Shown: positions 20,531-31,677, counted from the stretch's first letter. The stretch: 64,000 bases of DNA from Semisulcospira habei (GCA_036245525.1 BTPG01000003.1:193463127-193527126), one strand, 5' to 3'. Numbers and translations are program-made. Notes: a model not told the origin generated them from the sequence alone.

Positions 20531-21373
20531 AATAGAAATGCTATGTAGGTGTACAGTCCGCTCAACAGCTTGCTAAGATTGGCAATCTGCCGTCAAAGCA
20601 GTCACACCGCGTGCCTGAGGTTATGTCCGCTTAGCACTGTTGACACTCGGTGGCCTGAGATGGAGTCACTGAGCCAATGTGCGTGTGTGCAGCGACTTGA
20701 CCTTCGAAAAAAAAAATCATCGAATTACCATCGCCGGTCAGTGACAAACGATACATCAGTAATTGTGACATTGTCAGCCTATGATTCGGTAATTCCGTGA
20801 CAGGTACCGCTGCCATGGCACAACTGATGCCGGACCCGCCGGGTTGCAGACAAAACAGCCAGATCGGCACTGACTTGAATCATGCCTGTGTGCTGGTCTG
20901 TGATTTTGGACCTCCGTTACGGCCAATAGAGCTGATCGAACCGCCATCGGGCCGGATAGGCAACCGCCGCCAACACACAGTGGGCCGGGATAACGGTGAA
21001 CGTAACTGAAATCACTATGGTCCTGATCAGAAATTCAATCAGTTTATCTTAGGTATCGACTAGTATACTACACGCACCTGCATAAGCCTCCATGCAAGTC
21101 ACCCTCATCCTAAAATAAACAGAATTCCAAACCTACGTTCGTTTGACTGGTCTACTCCACATCTGGAGCGACGGGGCCTGAGCCCACCCGGTTGCACGGG
21201 ACAGCAGTGACTGACAAAACCTGAAACTATCTTACTTCTGTCAGTCTCTGCCACTCCACCTCAATAGTGTAGCGGCGGCGGCCTGCCTAGGCAGGCCGCC
21301 GCTCTACACCATTGAGGTGGCCGGCACTACCTGGACTGAGTAGCCGGCGGTACTGACACACTCGGAACTGAAC

Positions 21374-21532
21374 CTGAGGCTGCGAGTGCTTGTGCGCGAG
21401 CTGTGAGAGACATGGCAGACAAAAGGTGTGAAAGCACGGCAACAGTTTGGGCTGACGTCCCCTGTACGGCTCCAGACACACGCTGCACACAACACGACTG
21501 TCCACGGGCCTGTCACAACCTCCAGTCGCCAT
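21374..21532 (-). pseudogene. First RING exon of the decayed copy
   Basis: 159 nt from ATG 21532. Encodes the first six RING ligands (VVCSVCLEPY, LLPCFHTFCLPCL) just as in the intact copy. The exon ends CAG but the donor is GTTCAG instead of GTAAGT, consistent with loss of 4 nt at the splice site. Confidence 0.85.
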
Positions 21533-21660
21533 TTTACACACGGTGGGTGGTAAAAGAGGAAGTTGATCTGATGACGCCTGATTGGCTAAGGCAAGTCATT
21601 CACAAGGCGATTCCTACTTTCGGTTTCGATACTTGGATGTGGTCTGCTTTCGGTTGAAAT
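21533..21660 (-). promoter_or_regulatory. Upstream region conserved between the two copies
   Basis: The sequence just 5' of the start codon, including CTTTCGGTTTCGATACTTGG, is conserved at 35388-35510 upstream of the intact gene. An inverted CCAAT (attgg at 21581) is present only here. Promoter function is inferred from position alone. Confidence 0.3.
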
Positions 21661-21941
21661 TCACGGAACAGTCAGTGAGTGGCAAAACATCCCTGCACTT
21701 ATTCAGTATGATCGGTTGAAGACAAATTCTTTGATTACACCTGCGACAGCATTAGAGATGTGATCAACTGATAAAATCAGAGACTTAACACGCAGATTGT
21801 TTTACGATTTCAGTTCTCAGCTGGGCATTTGTCATGTCAGGGTCAAGTTACGCCATTTCTCAGTGATTCTTCAGTGTCAAATACAATGAATGAGAGAATA
21901 CACGCACACACGCGCGCACTCACGCACGCACACATACACTG

Positions 21942-21943
<2 letters not shown>

Positions 21944-22035
<92 letters not shown>
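21944..22035. repeat. (CA)n microsatellite at the duplication edge
   Basis: Duplication similarity to copy 2 ends inside this tract (copy 2: about 35775-35830). Confidence 0.95.
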
Positions 22036-22038
<3 letters not shown>

Positions 22039-22603
22039 AAGATTTGATTAGTTCCGGGTTTAACGTTCACGGCACCGAAGTGATAATGGACGGCCCTGAC
22101 GGGCGAGTTATGGGGGACAGGGAAATCTATTGCCTATGGAGTACGACCTGCACACTGATCAACTCAGGCGTACTCCAACTGTGTCATTTTGATTTACCTG
22201 GACCTTTCAACGGACATGCTATTGAACAAATCCGTTTTTTCCCCCTGGATTGCGAGTCCAGCTACCGGGGCCGTGACGGGGATACACACACATTTCACAG
22301 GCATGCACGTACGCACGCACCCACGCACGCGCGCACACAGCCCGCTCGCACTTGGCGCACTGACATCGGAAAACATACCTCTGAACAGCAAACAATCAAC
22401 AAACACTAGGCCAAGTGCAAGTGTAAATTTGAAAGGACCTGGACTTCCAGCTCGCGCTGATTTCGTCCGGGAGGGGGGGGGGGGAGGGATGGGCCGGGGG
22501 AGGGGGGTGGGGTGGGGGTGGTGGTTCTAGGCCAAGAACAGTATGCTAGGGTTATATATGTTTCACTTCCATACCACATCCTGTCAGCTAATTTAAATCA
22601 GTT
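22036..22603. other. Spacer without a gene
   Basis: Short ORFs only. A G-rich run at 22470-22530 is the only notable structure. Confidence 0.5.
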
Positions 22604-22617
22604 GCTGAATGGAATGA

Positions 22618-23000
22618 TTGATTGATTGTACATTGCTTAACGTCCCGACAGCAACAAGGCTTTCTCAGGACGTGCCTGCACTGCTTGTGGAAAAAAACAC
22701 TAAACAGAATATTGAATGTATGTAGCCAGCCGGTCCAATACGTTAAATAAACCTACGATATTGGGCCTAAATAAAGCTAAGACCATTTAGCAACACACAT
22801 CCAATATCAAGAGCTACAGGCAGCGCAGACAGTGAGGAGAGTTTAAAATAGGAAAATACAGGTGAATGGACCACGGGTAGACAGAAACGCATGCCCCAGA
22901 ATAGAGAGGAAAACCCACCCTGTGGGGCTGACCAGGGTGACCCTGGGAATTAAAAAGTAGTTAACCCCACCCAAGTCCCCCAGGACAGACCCGGGTGGGG
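22618..23000 (-). mobile_element. SINE-A, full copy
   Basis: About 383 bp. On the minus strand it starts CCCCCACCCGGGTCTG and ends GGGACGTTAAGCAATGTACA plus an AATC-type tail. It is flanked by a perfect 14-bp target duplication gctgaatggaatga (22604-22617 and 23001-23014), the hallmark of target-primed retrotransposition. Confidence 0.85.
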
Positions 23001-23054
23001 GCTGAATGGAATGAAACAACGGTCAGCTGTAATATGTTTTGGTTTGAAATGATC

Positions 23055-24440
23055 AATTTACAGTGAGCTACCCCAGCGGAAAGATCTGGGAAGAGGAGGT
23101 GATGTCGGCTGACTGGAAGGAGGGGTACCTAATTAAGCTTCCCAAGAAAGGCGACCTCAGCAAGTGTTCCAAATACAGAAGAATCACCTTGTTGTCAGCA
23201 CCAGGAAAGGTCTTCAACAGGATCATCCTGGAGAGAATGAAGAGCTCCGTCGACCCCCAGCAGAGAGACCAGCAAGCAGGATTCAGGAAAAACCGATCAT
23301 GTACAGACCAGATCGCCACTCTCCGCATCATCGTGGAACAGGGAGCTCCCCGCTGTACGTCAACTTTGTGGATTACGAGAAAGCGTTTGACAGCGTGGAC
23401 CGAGAGACTTTGTGGAAACTCCTGCGACACTACGGTGTACCCACAAAGCTCGTCTGCCTGATCAAGAGCAGCTACGACAGCATGACATGTCGCGTGATCC
23501 ACGAAGGGCAGTTCACCGGGGAGCTTCAGGTCAGAACCGACGTCAGGCAGGGGTGTTTGCTGTCTCCGTTCCTCTTCCTACTGGCCATAGACTGGGTCAT
23601 GAAGATGACCACAGAGCAGAGAAGAAGCGGAATACGGTGGACACTGTGGACACAGCTTGACGACCTCGATTTTGCAGACGACTTGGCATTACTGTCCCAC
23701 ACTCATCAACAAATGCAGGACAAGACCACGAGGCTTGCTGACATCTCGTCCCAAGTGGGCCTCACCATCCACAAACAGAAAACAAAGACAATGAGGCTGA
23801 ACGCAACCAGGGAAGAACCAGTCTTGCTTGCTGGCACCCCGTTGGAGGAGGTGGAGTCCTTCACCTATCTCGCATCGACAAAAAAGGCGGCACTGATGCA
23901 GATGTCAGAGCACGAATCGGTAAAGCCAGAGCAGCCTTTCTCTAGATGAAAAAAGTGTGGAGTTCCGGAGAGCTGTCACAACACACCCAAGTCCGGATTT
24001 TCAACTCAAACGTAAAAGCAGTTCTCTTATATGGAGCAGAGACTTGGAGGTTGACAAAAACCACAGTCAACAGAGTACAGATCTTCATAAACAGTTGCCT
24101 TAGAAGAATCTTGAAAATCCACTGGCCAGCTAGAGAAGATCAGCAAAGTCAGACTCTGGGAGAGAACAGAGCAGATAACAGCAGAGAATGAAATTGGGGA
24201 TGGATTGGTCAGTCTGAGAAAGCCAGCTTCCAGTATCACTAGGCAGGCATTGTCATGGAACCCCCAGGGAAAGAGGAAAAGAGGCAGGCCGAGAAACACC
24301 TGGCGTCGAGACCTCCAAGCAGACATCAAGAAACTGGGAACCACCTGGAGTAAAATCGAAGGAGAAGCACAGGACAGGAGTCGCTGGAGGTCGCTCGTCG
24401 ACGGCCTATACCCTGGGAGGGGCGACAGACGTAAGTAAGT
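23055..24440 (+). mobile_element. Degenerate LINE, reverse transcriptase to C-terminus
   Basis: 5'-truncated non-LTR element. The RT starts near KIWEEEVMSADWKEGYLIKL and includes QAGFRKNRSCTDQI. After a frameshift near 23345 it continues with VNFVDYEKAFDSVDRE, VRQGCLLSPFLF and the catalytic DLDFADDLALLSH. More frameshifts follow near 23875 and 24190. The C-terminal region has [16 protein letters not shown] and stops at 24438, followed by a short TAAG tail. The endonuclease is missing. It lies between the two duplication blocks. Its 3' region is represented again at 1-325. Confidence 0.85.
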
Positions 24441-24468
24441 GAGTACACCAGCGGCAGTAACCCAATGG

Positions 24469-24600
24469 GCAAAAGGCCATCGGGCCGATGTCGGCCGCCG
24501 TTGGCTCGCGCACACATACACTGGCACACACACAAAGTCCAATGGGCAAAAAGCCATCGGGCCGACGTCGGCCGCCGATGGCTCGCGCACGGCCGTGTGT
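24469..24600. repeat. Two direct H8-related units
   Basis: caatgggcaaaaggccatcg and caatgggcaaaaagccatcg repeat 67 bp apart, each followed by ggccgccg.tggctcgcgca. Confidence 0.75.
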
Positions 24601-24989
24601 CTTACTATAACGCTGGACAAAAGGGATAACTGAAATTATGATTTGCTTGTCTGCTCTGCTTAGTGCGCGGGAGAGTTCCTTCTATTACGTTCAAAAGGCG
24701 GCGGAAAACCTTTGGTACGTCTGCCTACTCATGTGGATAGTGAAAACAATAATATAAAATCTTAGTTCAGGCAAGACAACATTAATTACGCGTTGTATCG
24801 GAGAATTTTGTCAGTCAAAGCCCACCATGGAGCAGATCGCTTTGAGCCGGGTCAAAGCAAAGTACACCCGAGTCAAGACACAAGTCACATTTTGTCAATG
24901 AAACCCTGTATTGCAAAAAGACACATACAATCGTGTGTGTCTCTTCACAATATCAGAGCTTCATTGACACAATTTAACATTTTCTGAAT

Positions 24990-25295
24990 TATCCAACCCT
25001 AGCGGTAGCTGTGCCCATAGTGGGAAGTGACATGCCCATACCACTTCCGTTTGCGTTTTGGTATGGGCCTGTCACGCGTTCAGCAGGGCTTGCCAACACA
25101 ATCCTGCAAGGCACTGTGCAAGGAGGACGAAGGAGAGGAAGACAGAGAAAAAGATGGGAGGACAATATCTCAGAGTGGACAGGACTGAGGCTGGGCGATA
25201 CGGCTAAGAATGGCAGAGAACAGAGAGGATTGGAGGGAGCTGGTTGCCAAGTCATCAGTGGTGCCCCAACGGTCGGCAAGACTACGGGAGATAGC

Positions 25296-25354
<59 letters not shown>
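24990..25354 (+). mobile_element. LINE C-terminal fragment with TAGA tail
   Basis: Encodes SAGLANTILQGTVQGGRRRG then RQRKRWEDNISEWTGL. After one frameshift it continues MAENREDWRELVAKSSVVPQ to a stop near 25290, followed by (TAGA)n as the 3' tail. This is the C-terminus of an endonuclease/RT LINE; RTE-like is my best guess. Confidence 0.75.
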
Positions 25355-25355
<1 letters not shown>

Positions 25356-25749
25356 TGATTGTACATTGCTTAACGTCCCGACAGCAACAAGGCTTTCTCA
25401 GGACGTGCCTGCACTGCTTGTGAAAAAAAAAACAAAAAAAAACAACAACTAAACAGAACATTGAATCTATGTCGCCAGCCGGTCAAACACATTAAATAAA
25501 CCTAACACATGGGGCCTAAATAAAGCTAAGACCATTTAGCAACACACATCCAATATCAAGAGCTACAGGCAGTGCAGACAGTAGGGAGAGTTTTAAAAAG
25601 GCAAATACAGGTGAATGGACCTCGGGTAGACAGAAACACATGCCCCAGAATAGAGAGAAAAACCCACCCTGTGGGGCTGACCAGGGTGACCCTGAGAACT
25701 AAAAAATACCTAACCCCACCCAAGTCCCCCAGGGCAGACCCGGGTGGGG
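25355..25749 (-). mobile_element. SINE-A inside a GATA microsatellite
   Basis: About 395 bp matching the copy at 22618. The same GATA repeat lies on both sides, so the insertion split a TAGA tract. Confidence 0.85.
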
Positions 25750-25770
25750 TAGATAGATAGATAAATAGAC

Positions 25771-25816
<46 letters not shown>

Positions 25817-25822
25817 ATAGAC

Positions 25823-25884
<62 letters not shown>
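25749..25884. repeat. (GATA)n microsatellite
   Basis: Right half of the split tract, with a few AAATAGACA interruptions. Confidence 0.95.
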
Positions 25885-26317
25885 CGGTAGCTGTTTCTAT
25901 TTTAAGCAGCAGTGCACTACAAAAGATTCAACGCGATTAGTGTGACATTAAAATTAAACGAACAAAATCAACACACTGTTGTACTATCCGTGTTATAAAC
26001 AGAGCAAGTGTGCGGGTTGGGACCACTGAAAAGCGCTGTTATATCCGACTTTTTGTTGTTGACATATCAGACATATTTATGAGCAAAATCTACTGTGCAA
26101 TAACATTTCTTATACGTTTTATTGACAATACAGGAACATTTCACTTGGCCTCAATAAAACACAAACGTATATTATCGATAACAATCTCATAGAAAGATAA
26201 TTAGCAGAACATTTAGCATGGTCAAATCAAACGCCGAGTAGGACCTATAACTTCAAAAAGTATGTTAAAGGAAACGTGATTTTGTATTGTTTGTTAGGCC
26301 TTGTAACAAAGCAAATA

Positions 26318-26528
26318 TTAACCTATTGCCACCTAAGGACGAAATCCCCACATTTTGGATGGTCATTTGAAGACTGTATTAGAGTTAAGGAGATAGATCG
26401 ACCATGAAAGTTCACCGGTGGTGCCAGAATAGTTTGGCGCCTATGGGCGCCAAGCTATTCTGGCACCACCCGTGAACTATCATGGTCGATCCGTATCTTG
26501 CTGTGGTGTGTCGGGGCTAAATGAGTTG
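26318..26528. mobile_element. H1 MITE
   Basis: Hairpin core 26395-26492 with strong arms; ends are slightly degraded (TTAACCTATTG and aaatgagttga). Confidence 0.85.
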
Positions 26529-26562
26529 AGGACAAGACGAACTATCTATCGTCAGTCGACTT

Positions 26563-26613
26563 TGGACATTACGGCCTTCAGCCGTGAGGTCCAAAACCAC
26601 AGACCAGCACACG
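26563..26613. repeat. H6 palindrome
   Basis: gactttggacattacggcc and its inverted complement ending in accagcacac. Confidence 0.75.
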
Positions 26614-26904
26614 ACCGATAACGATTCATGAATCACACATGACAATCTTTGCCAAACACAAGGTACAAAATCATTGAGCTTCACACAACTCATATCACTC
26701 CTAAGCGGTACGGTCCAAAATGGGATTTGGCTGTCGGCAGTGCTCATTGCAAAATGGTTCATGCAGGAGTCATCTCGAGAAAGAGCGTTACCGACAGCTA
26801 AAGTGTTAATGCAGGTATCACTTTGAAAAATTATGAGCGCTCCCGACATATGATGTGTTAATAATGCTTCATAAATGACGTAAAGCCACACATCTGTCTT
26901 TTTT

Positions 26905-27002
26905 TTTTAAAAAGGGTCAGTATGTCCATTTTTGAGAAAAGCGACATTTTCCTCGCTATGCAATGAAAATCTCGATTTTCTAAAAAATGGACATACTGGC
27001 TT
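26905..27002. repeat. Short hairpin
   Basis: Arms cagtatgtccattttt and aaaaatggacatactg about 50 bp apart. Confidence 0.7.
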
Positions 27003-27149
27003 TTGTCACATAACGACACACATGATTAAGTTCACAGTACATGTTATTTCACGATCAAACCTGCAAAAATTTTCACAGATATTCACAAGTGCATCTGACA
27101 CAGTACACAAATGTGACCCTTGCACACAGCAAACAGAACCCAAATGCAA

Positions 27150-27245
27150 GAGGTATCGATCATGATGAAACCTCGCTCACGCGAGGGCTCATGAGGATCT
27201 ATGCTTCTTACTGCCCTCTCGAGCAGACAGGGTTATTCAGCAGTG
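27150..27245. mobile_element. H2 hairpin core, diverged
   Basis: GCAAGAGGTATCGATCATG arm and ctcatgaggatctatgctt arm. Confidence 0.65.
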
Positions 27246-27317
27246 AATCCGCAATGCCTTAACTCCCTTGTGCATGCAAATACGCTATTGTTTATGATAA
27301 TGGTGGTCTCGTGGACA

Positions 27318-27352
<35 letters not shown>
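27318..27352. repeat. (AAT)n microsatellite
   Basis: Counterpart of the tract at 14193-14242 in duplication copy 1. Confidence 0.95.
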
Positions 27353-27353
<1 letters not shown>

Positions 27354-27845
27354 TTGGTATTCAGAAATTATGTCTGTTACATTAGAAAATGTAATGCAAT
27401 TGTAAATTGTCATCTTGTGAAATAAAGAAAAATTATGAAAACCAATCTCACATTAATACATGAATATCCAGGTTGCATTATGTTTTCTCGAAACTGTCTA
27501 AAAAAACCTCGATAGTAATGCCAAATGGTACTGTCGAAAAATATACAGACCATCTAACTTTCTTTTCAACCCACTCATAGCATCCTACACTATATTAGAT
27601 GATACATGCTACGATACATGATGAATATTGAATACCAGAGTGTAAATGAAATTAAGCAGTACATGTATCATTGTGATTCATTTTCATTTTCTGCCCTCAA
27701 TTAAAGCACACACACTATTATGATTCTGGTTATGAAATTAGTAGCGTACAGACTTACATCAATCAGCAAGAAAATCGATCCAAAATAACTTAACTGTCTG
27801 AGTCAGTGAGCCTGTGTCAATCGGTGTGTCCTGCGCGTCATTTAA

Positions 27846-28069
27846 TTAACCACTTCGCTGCCGGTGATCACGGATTTCGCGTCGAAAACCATAGACCACT
27901 GACTGCCATTCGCGTGGAGAACATACATGAACTGGGATCAAACATGGGCATAAAGAACAAAGCACTGAAAAAGGGCCTATAAATCCTCATAAGCCCCCGC
28001 GACTGCGGGGGCTCATGAGGATTTATGTCTCTTGCAGCGTTCTCCTTGTTCCGGCCGTTAAGAGGTTAA
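27846..28069. mobile_element. H2 MITE
   Basis: TTAACCACTTCGCTGCC left end, right end ccgttaagaggTTAA, hairpin 27970-28035. Confidence 0.8.
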
Positions 28070-28159
28070 CACTGCCCGTAGTCACAGACCGTGTTTCAGA
28101 AATCTTAGTTAATTCCACGACAATGAATCAGAGCCGTCTGAGGAACATGGATACAAGAA

Positions 28160-28200
28160 TGTCATCAAGAGGCATAGATCCTCATGAGCCCCCGCAGTTG
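28160..28200. mobile_element. H2 fragment (empty site for SINE-C)
   Basis: aagaggcatagatcctcatg half-hairpin at the place corresponding to 15075-15173, without the SINE found in copy 1. Confidence 0.55.
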
Positions 28201-28294
28201 CGTGTCTTGATCACTTTTTCTCTAGACAGTGACGGGCTGACTTTGCGTTTGTTGTTAACGATAGACGGCACATTGTTTAAAAAATGTATTCTAT

Positions 28295-28300
28295 TTTATT
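28295..28300 (-). terminator. Candidate poly(A) signal of the RING-C1q gene
   Basis: AATAAA on the minus strand about 265 nt after the stop codon. In the decayed copy the same place reads AAAAAAT. Function is inferred from position. Confidence 0.3.
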
Positions 28301-28324
28301 TTTACATATGTTCTGGTCTGTAAT

Positions 28325-28326
<2 letters not shown>

Positions 28327-28365
<39 letters not shown>

Positions 28366-28400
28366 TTGTGTGTGTGTGTGTGTGCGTGTGTGTGTGTTTG
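28327..28400. repeat. (TG)n microsatellite
   Basis: GT dinucleotides, next to the H6 palindrome at 28402-28468. Confidence 0.95.
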
Positions 28401-28401
28401 T

Positions 28402-28468
28402 GCTGGTCTGCGATTTTGGATCATACGGCCGTATGTCGTAAGATTAGAAATCACAGACCAGCACACAC
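28402..28468. repeat. H6 palindrome
   Basis: GTGCTGGTCTGCGATTTTGG and complement; shared with 15727-15794. Confidence 0.85.
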
Positions 28469-28521
28469 GTTTATGGGTTCATTACATTCACTGAACAGTC
28501 CCCGTGCTACTGTAGTTTGGC

Positions 28522-28567
28522 CGCCGTGAGATGGCCTTAGTCGCCTGCTCGGCTACTAACTAACTAA
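28522..28567 (+). mobile_element. 46-bp SINE 3' fragment at the end of the C1q exon
   Basis: Contains CGTGAGATGGCCTTAGTCGC and an ACTA tail. Flanked by a perfect 15-bp duplication ctactgtagtttggc (28507-28521 and 28568-28582). It is an extremely 5'-truncated retro-insertion, absent from copy 1, and it supplies the stop codon now used by the gene. Confidence 0.85.
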
Positions 28568-28991
28568 CTACTGTAGTTTGGCTGCACGAGCACTCCACTA
28601 AAACATGTCCTTCCCCTTTCATAAAAGGTAAACTCTTCAAGAGCTCCACTACCTATCCAAACCTGCTGACAAGCGGCCAATTCCACTACAGCGTGACCTG
28701 TGGCAGAATTGCGCGCAGCCCCATCTGACCAGCACAATATTTGTGACGAGTTCAGTTCTTCTCCCTCGAATATCGCAAATCGAGTTTTAGAACCGTCATC
28801 TGCGATGGGTCTAGCAGTGGCCATGAAGATGTACGTGCCGGACACAGGCGCCGTGAAGATGCCGGTCTGAGGATCGTAACCTCCACCCACGTTGGTCATG
28901 ACGTTATCGAAGGTAAGGCGCACTGTCTCCTTGTTCGTCTTAAAAGCTTGTAGAAGTTCTGCATGGAAAGCAACGGAGTGGCTTGATTTCG
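28564..28991 (-). CDS. RING-coiled-coil-C1q protein, exon 4: C1q domain
   Basis: The last exon starts after the acceptor ttgttttag and runs to TAG at 28564-28566. It enters in phase 1, matching exon 3. It encodes one complete C1q globular domain of about 135 residues: SVAFHAELL, the family signature GGGYDPQTGIFTAPVSGTY, FMATARP, TRFAIFEGEEL, SATGHAVVELA, VWIGSG and FSGVLVQ. C1q domains trimerise and bind diverse ligands. Here the domain ends the protein (about residues 529-669) and follows a long coiled coil that could also trimerise. The last two residues and the stop come from a SINE fragment, because a one-base loss removed the ancestral stop seen in the paralogue. Confidence 0.9.
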
Positions 28992-29034
28992 CTAAAACAA
29001 AGCAATAACAAACGTCCTTATAACACATATTTGA

Positions 29035-29308
29035 TCTCGAATGCGTTAAGTGGGTCAAAACTGCAGATCTCACACAGTGCTCCTGCATTGATTACACCAC
29101 TGCTTGCGATGTACAGTATCACCCACGTTTTCTGATCTTCTTTTGATTTTGGGATGGCCTCTATTAACCCATTGAATATGAAGATAAGTAGCGGCTAATG
29201 TCTCTGTTTGTTTGTCTATTTTGACAAAGGGTATTTACCCGAAATATTAATAAATTGTATTGTACCGTTTTTTCTAAGCGTGTTTCTTTCTCCGTTGGGT
29301 ACTTCTTT
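29035..29308. mobile_element. Composite insertion in intron 3 with 10-bp target duplication
   Basis: Flanked by acatatttga (29025-29034 and 29309-29318). The right-hand repeat is in its proper place beside gcatgtatacc-like intron sequence of copy 1. Left two-fifths to one half (29035-29170) is nearly identical to intron 2 of the same gene (31663-31805). The rest (29175-29308) matches the repeat at 11400-11560 and 62285-62350 in inverse orientation. Intron 3 of copy 1 lacks it. Confidence 0.75.
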
Positions 29309-29649
29309 ACATATTTGACATGTATACCGACGACAGCCATGTTTAATTATAGACAGACACACATATAGACAGACAGACAATGAACTGAAGCGTACGCGGT
29401 TATCTAGGGTCAGCTAAGGGCTTCAAAGAACTGAACAGTCTGATCGACGTCAACATCAGATCAGACTAGAGCCTAAAGAAAGAAAGAAAGAAAGAAACAA
29501 ACAAACAAACAGGCGAAATGCGTTCACAGAACGAGCACCAAGCCAGTCACTTGCTGGTGTTGGTGGTGTTAGTTATATGTTTTGCACAAAGGCGAACTAT
29601 AAAAAAACGTCGCATACGGAGCTTTAGTCTGAATAAAATAAATTCTTAC

Positions 29650-30943
29650 ATAGTGAATCCTGTACTGCTTGAACTGTTTGCTGAAGTGTCATGATATCTC
29701 CTTGTGAAGTCTGCAGATCTTTCCGTAGTGCCGAGTCACCTCCCTGAACTTGGGCTTTTTCAAGTTTGGTTAAATCTTGCTGCACAGTGCCGACATCTGC
29801 ACTCAGCTTGGTGTTGTCTGTCTGCGTAGATACAACATCCTGCTGAAGTTTATCAACATCCGTCTGGACTGTATCGACATCCGCGCTCAGTTTACTGATG
29901 TCGATCTTGGCTGTGGAGACCTCCTGCTGAAGGTTATCAACGTGTGTCTGCACTGTGCTGACATCTGCACTCAGCTTGGTGTTACCCGCCTGAACGTCCC
30001 CCATGCTTTGGTGAAGGTCGCCGACGTCCTTCAGCAGTCCCTGCACGTCTGTACTGATTTTCTGGGTCTCCGTCTGAAGAGTCGCTAGTTTCTGTGTACT
30101 GTCCGTGGACAATCGGCTAGTCTCCGCCTGCAGGGAGGTCACGGTTAGGTGAAGGCCAACAACGTCTTTTTGTAGCGTCCCTACTTTCTTAGCCAGCTGA
30201 GTACTTTCGGTCAGAACCGAGGTGTGGTCATGGCGGATCTGAGAATTTTGTGTCTTCAGCGCGGAGAGCTCGTGACAAAGTTTCAGGATCTCTGTGCTAA
30301 GAGCGTTGATGGTTTGTCGGAGGTCTTCTTCGGAGGACATGTCTTCAGCAGCAGAAGCAGTGTTAACGGACGGTGTTGTGTCCCCAGCTGTCTGACCAGA
30401 CGATCCAACGGTGCCCATGAACTGCCGACAAATGTTTGCCATGGCCCTGGAGCTGACCTCTGTGGTGCTGTACGTGAAATAGTTTTGTCGCCCCTTCCTC
30501 TGGGACACCTGCTGGAAATGTCTCAGTGCCGCCTCACTCAGCATCCCTGCCTGAAGCCTCGACACCTCACCAGTCTCCAGTTGGGTCAGAGAGGTGCGCA
30601 TGTTCTCAGCCACCATATTGTCAGCCTCCAATTTGTCGTGTGCCGCCTGGACCGCGTCCCTCAAGCTGACCAGACTCTGGTCACGTGCGTCAGCCAGGTG
30701 CCGTAACCCTGCAGCATAGCGCGTCTGAATGTCGTGATCCAGGGCTCGCCTCTGTCCAGTTATCTCCTCTTCCTCTTCAGCCAATCGCGACAGCACCGTT
30801 TCCATAACCTTAACCTGACCCCTGACCTTTTCTCGCAAATCTTTCTCCTGGTCTGTGGTCTTTGGGGCGATAGGGGGCGTTGTACCGGAAGACCTAGTCG
30901 GAGTAGCTGGCGTATCTGGTTCATCACACACGTAGAAGTTGGA
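29650..30943 (-). CDS. RING-coiled-coil-C1q protein, exon 3: coiled coil
   Basis: A 1294-nt exon, fully open, phase 0 in and phase 1 out (acceptor ttcttacag, donor tat/gtaaga). It starts SNFYVCDEPDT, the type of sequence that follows the RING in TRIM-like proteins, then goes straight into helix without a B-box. Protein residues about 97-527: a basic-acidic first coil (EKVRGQVKVMETVLSRLAEE, ALDHDIQTRY), a serine-threonine-rich spacer around residue 300, then near-regular heptads of the type LSADVDTVQTDVDKLQQDV that repeat several times. The ordered heptads suggest an oligomerising stalk for the C1q heads. The repeats probably grew by internal duplication. The decayed paralogue has the same exon. 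Confidence 0.9.
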
Positions 30944-31029
30944 CTGTAAGAAAAACCAGAATGTGTGTACACTTACGGCGGATATACTTGCATGTTGGAC
31001 GTTTAACTGTTAGTTATAATACGAAACAT

Positions 31030-31241
31030 TCAACCCATAAACACCAAACATACTACGACAGGATGTGGATCGACCGCGATAGTTCAAGGGTGGTGTCGAA
31101 ATAGCTTGGCGCCTATAGGCGCCAAGCTATTCCGACACCACCCTTGAACTATCATGTTCGAGCTGTCTCCAGAACTGTAATATTGAGCTGAAAGGAGGTC
31201 TAAAAAATTGATAATTTCATCCGCAGGATGTAATGAGTTAA
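31030..31241. mobile_element. H1 MITE in intron 2
   Basis: Hairpin 31065-31166 with almost complete arms; shared with 18117-18328. Confidence 0.85.
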
Positions 31242-31596
31242 CGCTTTCCCACCTTAGGCATCGAGTCCGGTTTTTCATCACGATGTATCATAAGTTTGGC
31301 GTGCGCTCATATCTCAATTGTTCACCCAAAAAACGTTTTTAATCGGCGCATCCGCATTAGATACGTTTTGAATAATATGTTATATGATAATAATCATAAT
31401 AACAATAATAATAATAGAAATTGAGAGGTCTTCCTAAATCAGTATCAAATCAGAAAAACAACATGACACGCATGCATTTGTAAGAGGCGTAGACTCTCAT
31501 GAGCATCCGACGGTACATAGGCTCATGAAAATATACGTCTTTTGTTGGCAGAGATCGGCTGAATTTGTTTTATCAGCATAAAAAATACTGATTATG

Positions 31597-31677
31597 TTAA
31601 CTCATTCGAGACGTGACGCATTCAGATACCCAGCTTTATGCCGCGTATCCGAATGCGGCACGTCTCGAATGCGTTAA
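31597..31677. mobile_element. H3 palindromic element in intron 2
   Basis: TTAA-bounded palindrome shared with 18658-18738. Confidence 0.85.

Larger units (their letters stand above)
15835..21532 (-). pseudogene. RING-coiled-coil-C1q gene, decayed copy
   Basis: Same four-exon plan as the intact gene at 28564-35387. Defects visible by comparison: the exon 1 donor gtaagttcag is reduced to gttcag; a C homopolymer near 17026-17040 shifts the frame in the coiled coil; 7 nt are missing near 16845; a 140-bp H7 arm is inserted in the C1q exon at 16216-16355; and 2 nt are missing near 16037. Exon 2 and the exon 3 and 4 splice sites are still good. It could still give a truncated RING-coiled-coil product if exon 1 splices, but a full C1q fold cannot be made. 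Calling it a pseudogene is inference from these lesions. Confidence 0.85.
13950..21940. repeat. Segmental duplication, copy 1 (about 8.0 kb)
   Basis: Collinear with 24888-35790 in the same orientation. Matching anchors include the ATGAAACCCTG segment (13965 and 24900), the ATTATGATTCTGGTTATGAA segment (14903 and 27718), all four gene exons, H1, H3 and H4 elements in intron 2 and at its edges, and the promoter-side CTTTCGGTTTCGATACTTGG segment (21618 and 35450). Similarity ends in CA repeats at the right. Boundaries are approximate. Confidence 0.85.

Noticed and set aside
22044..22530. ORFs of 113-121 codons right of the CA tract
   Set aside because: Low-complexity and G-rich ends, no recognisable domain; part recurs inverted at about 60.1 kb, so it is repeat-derived.
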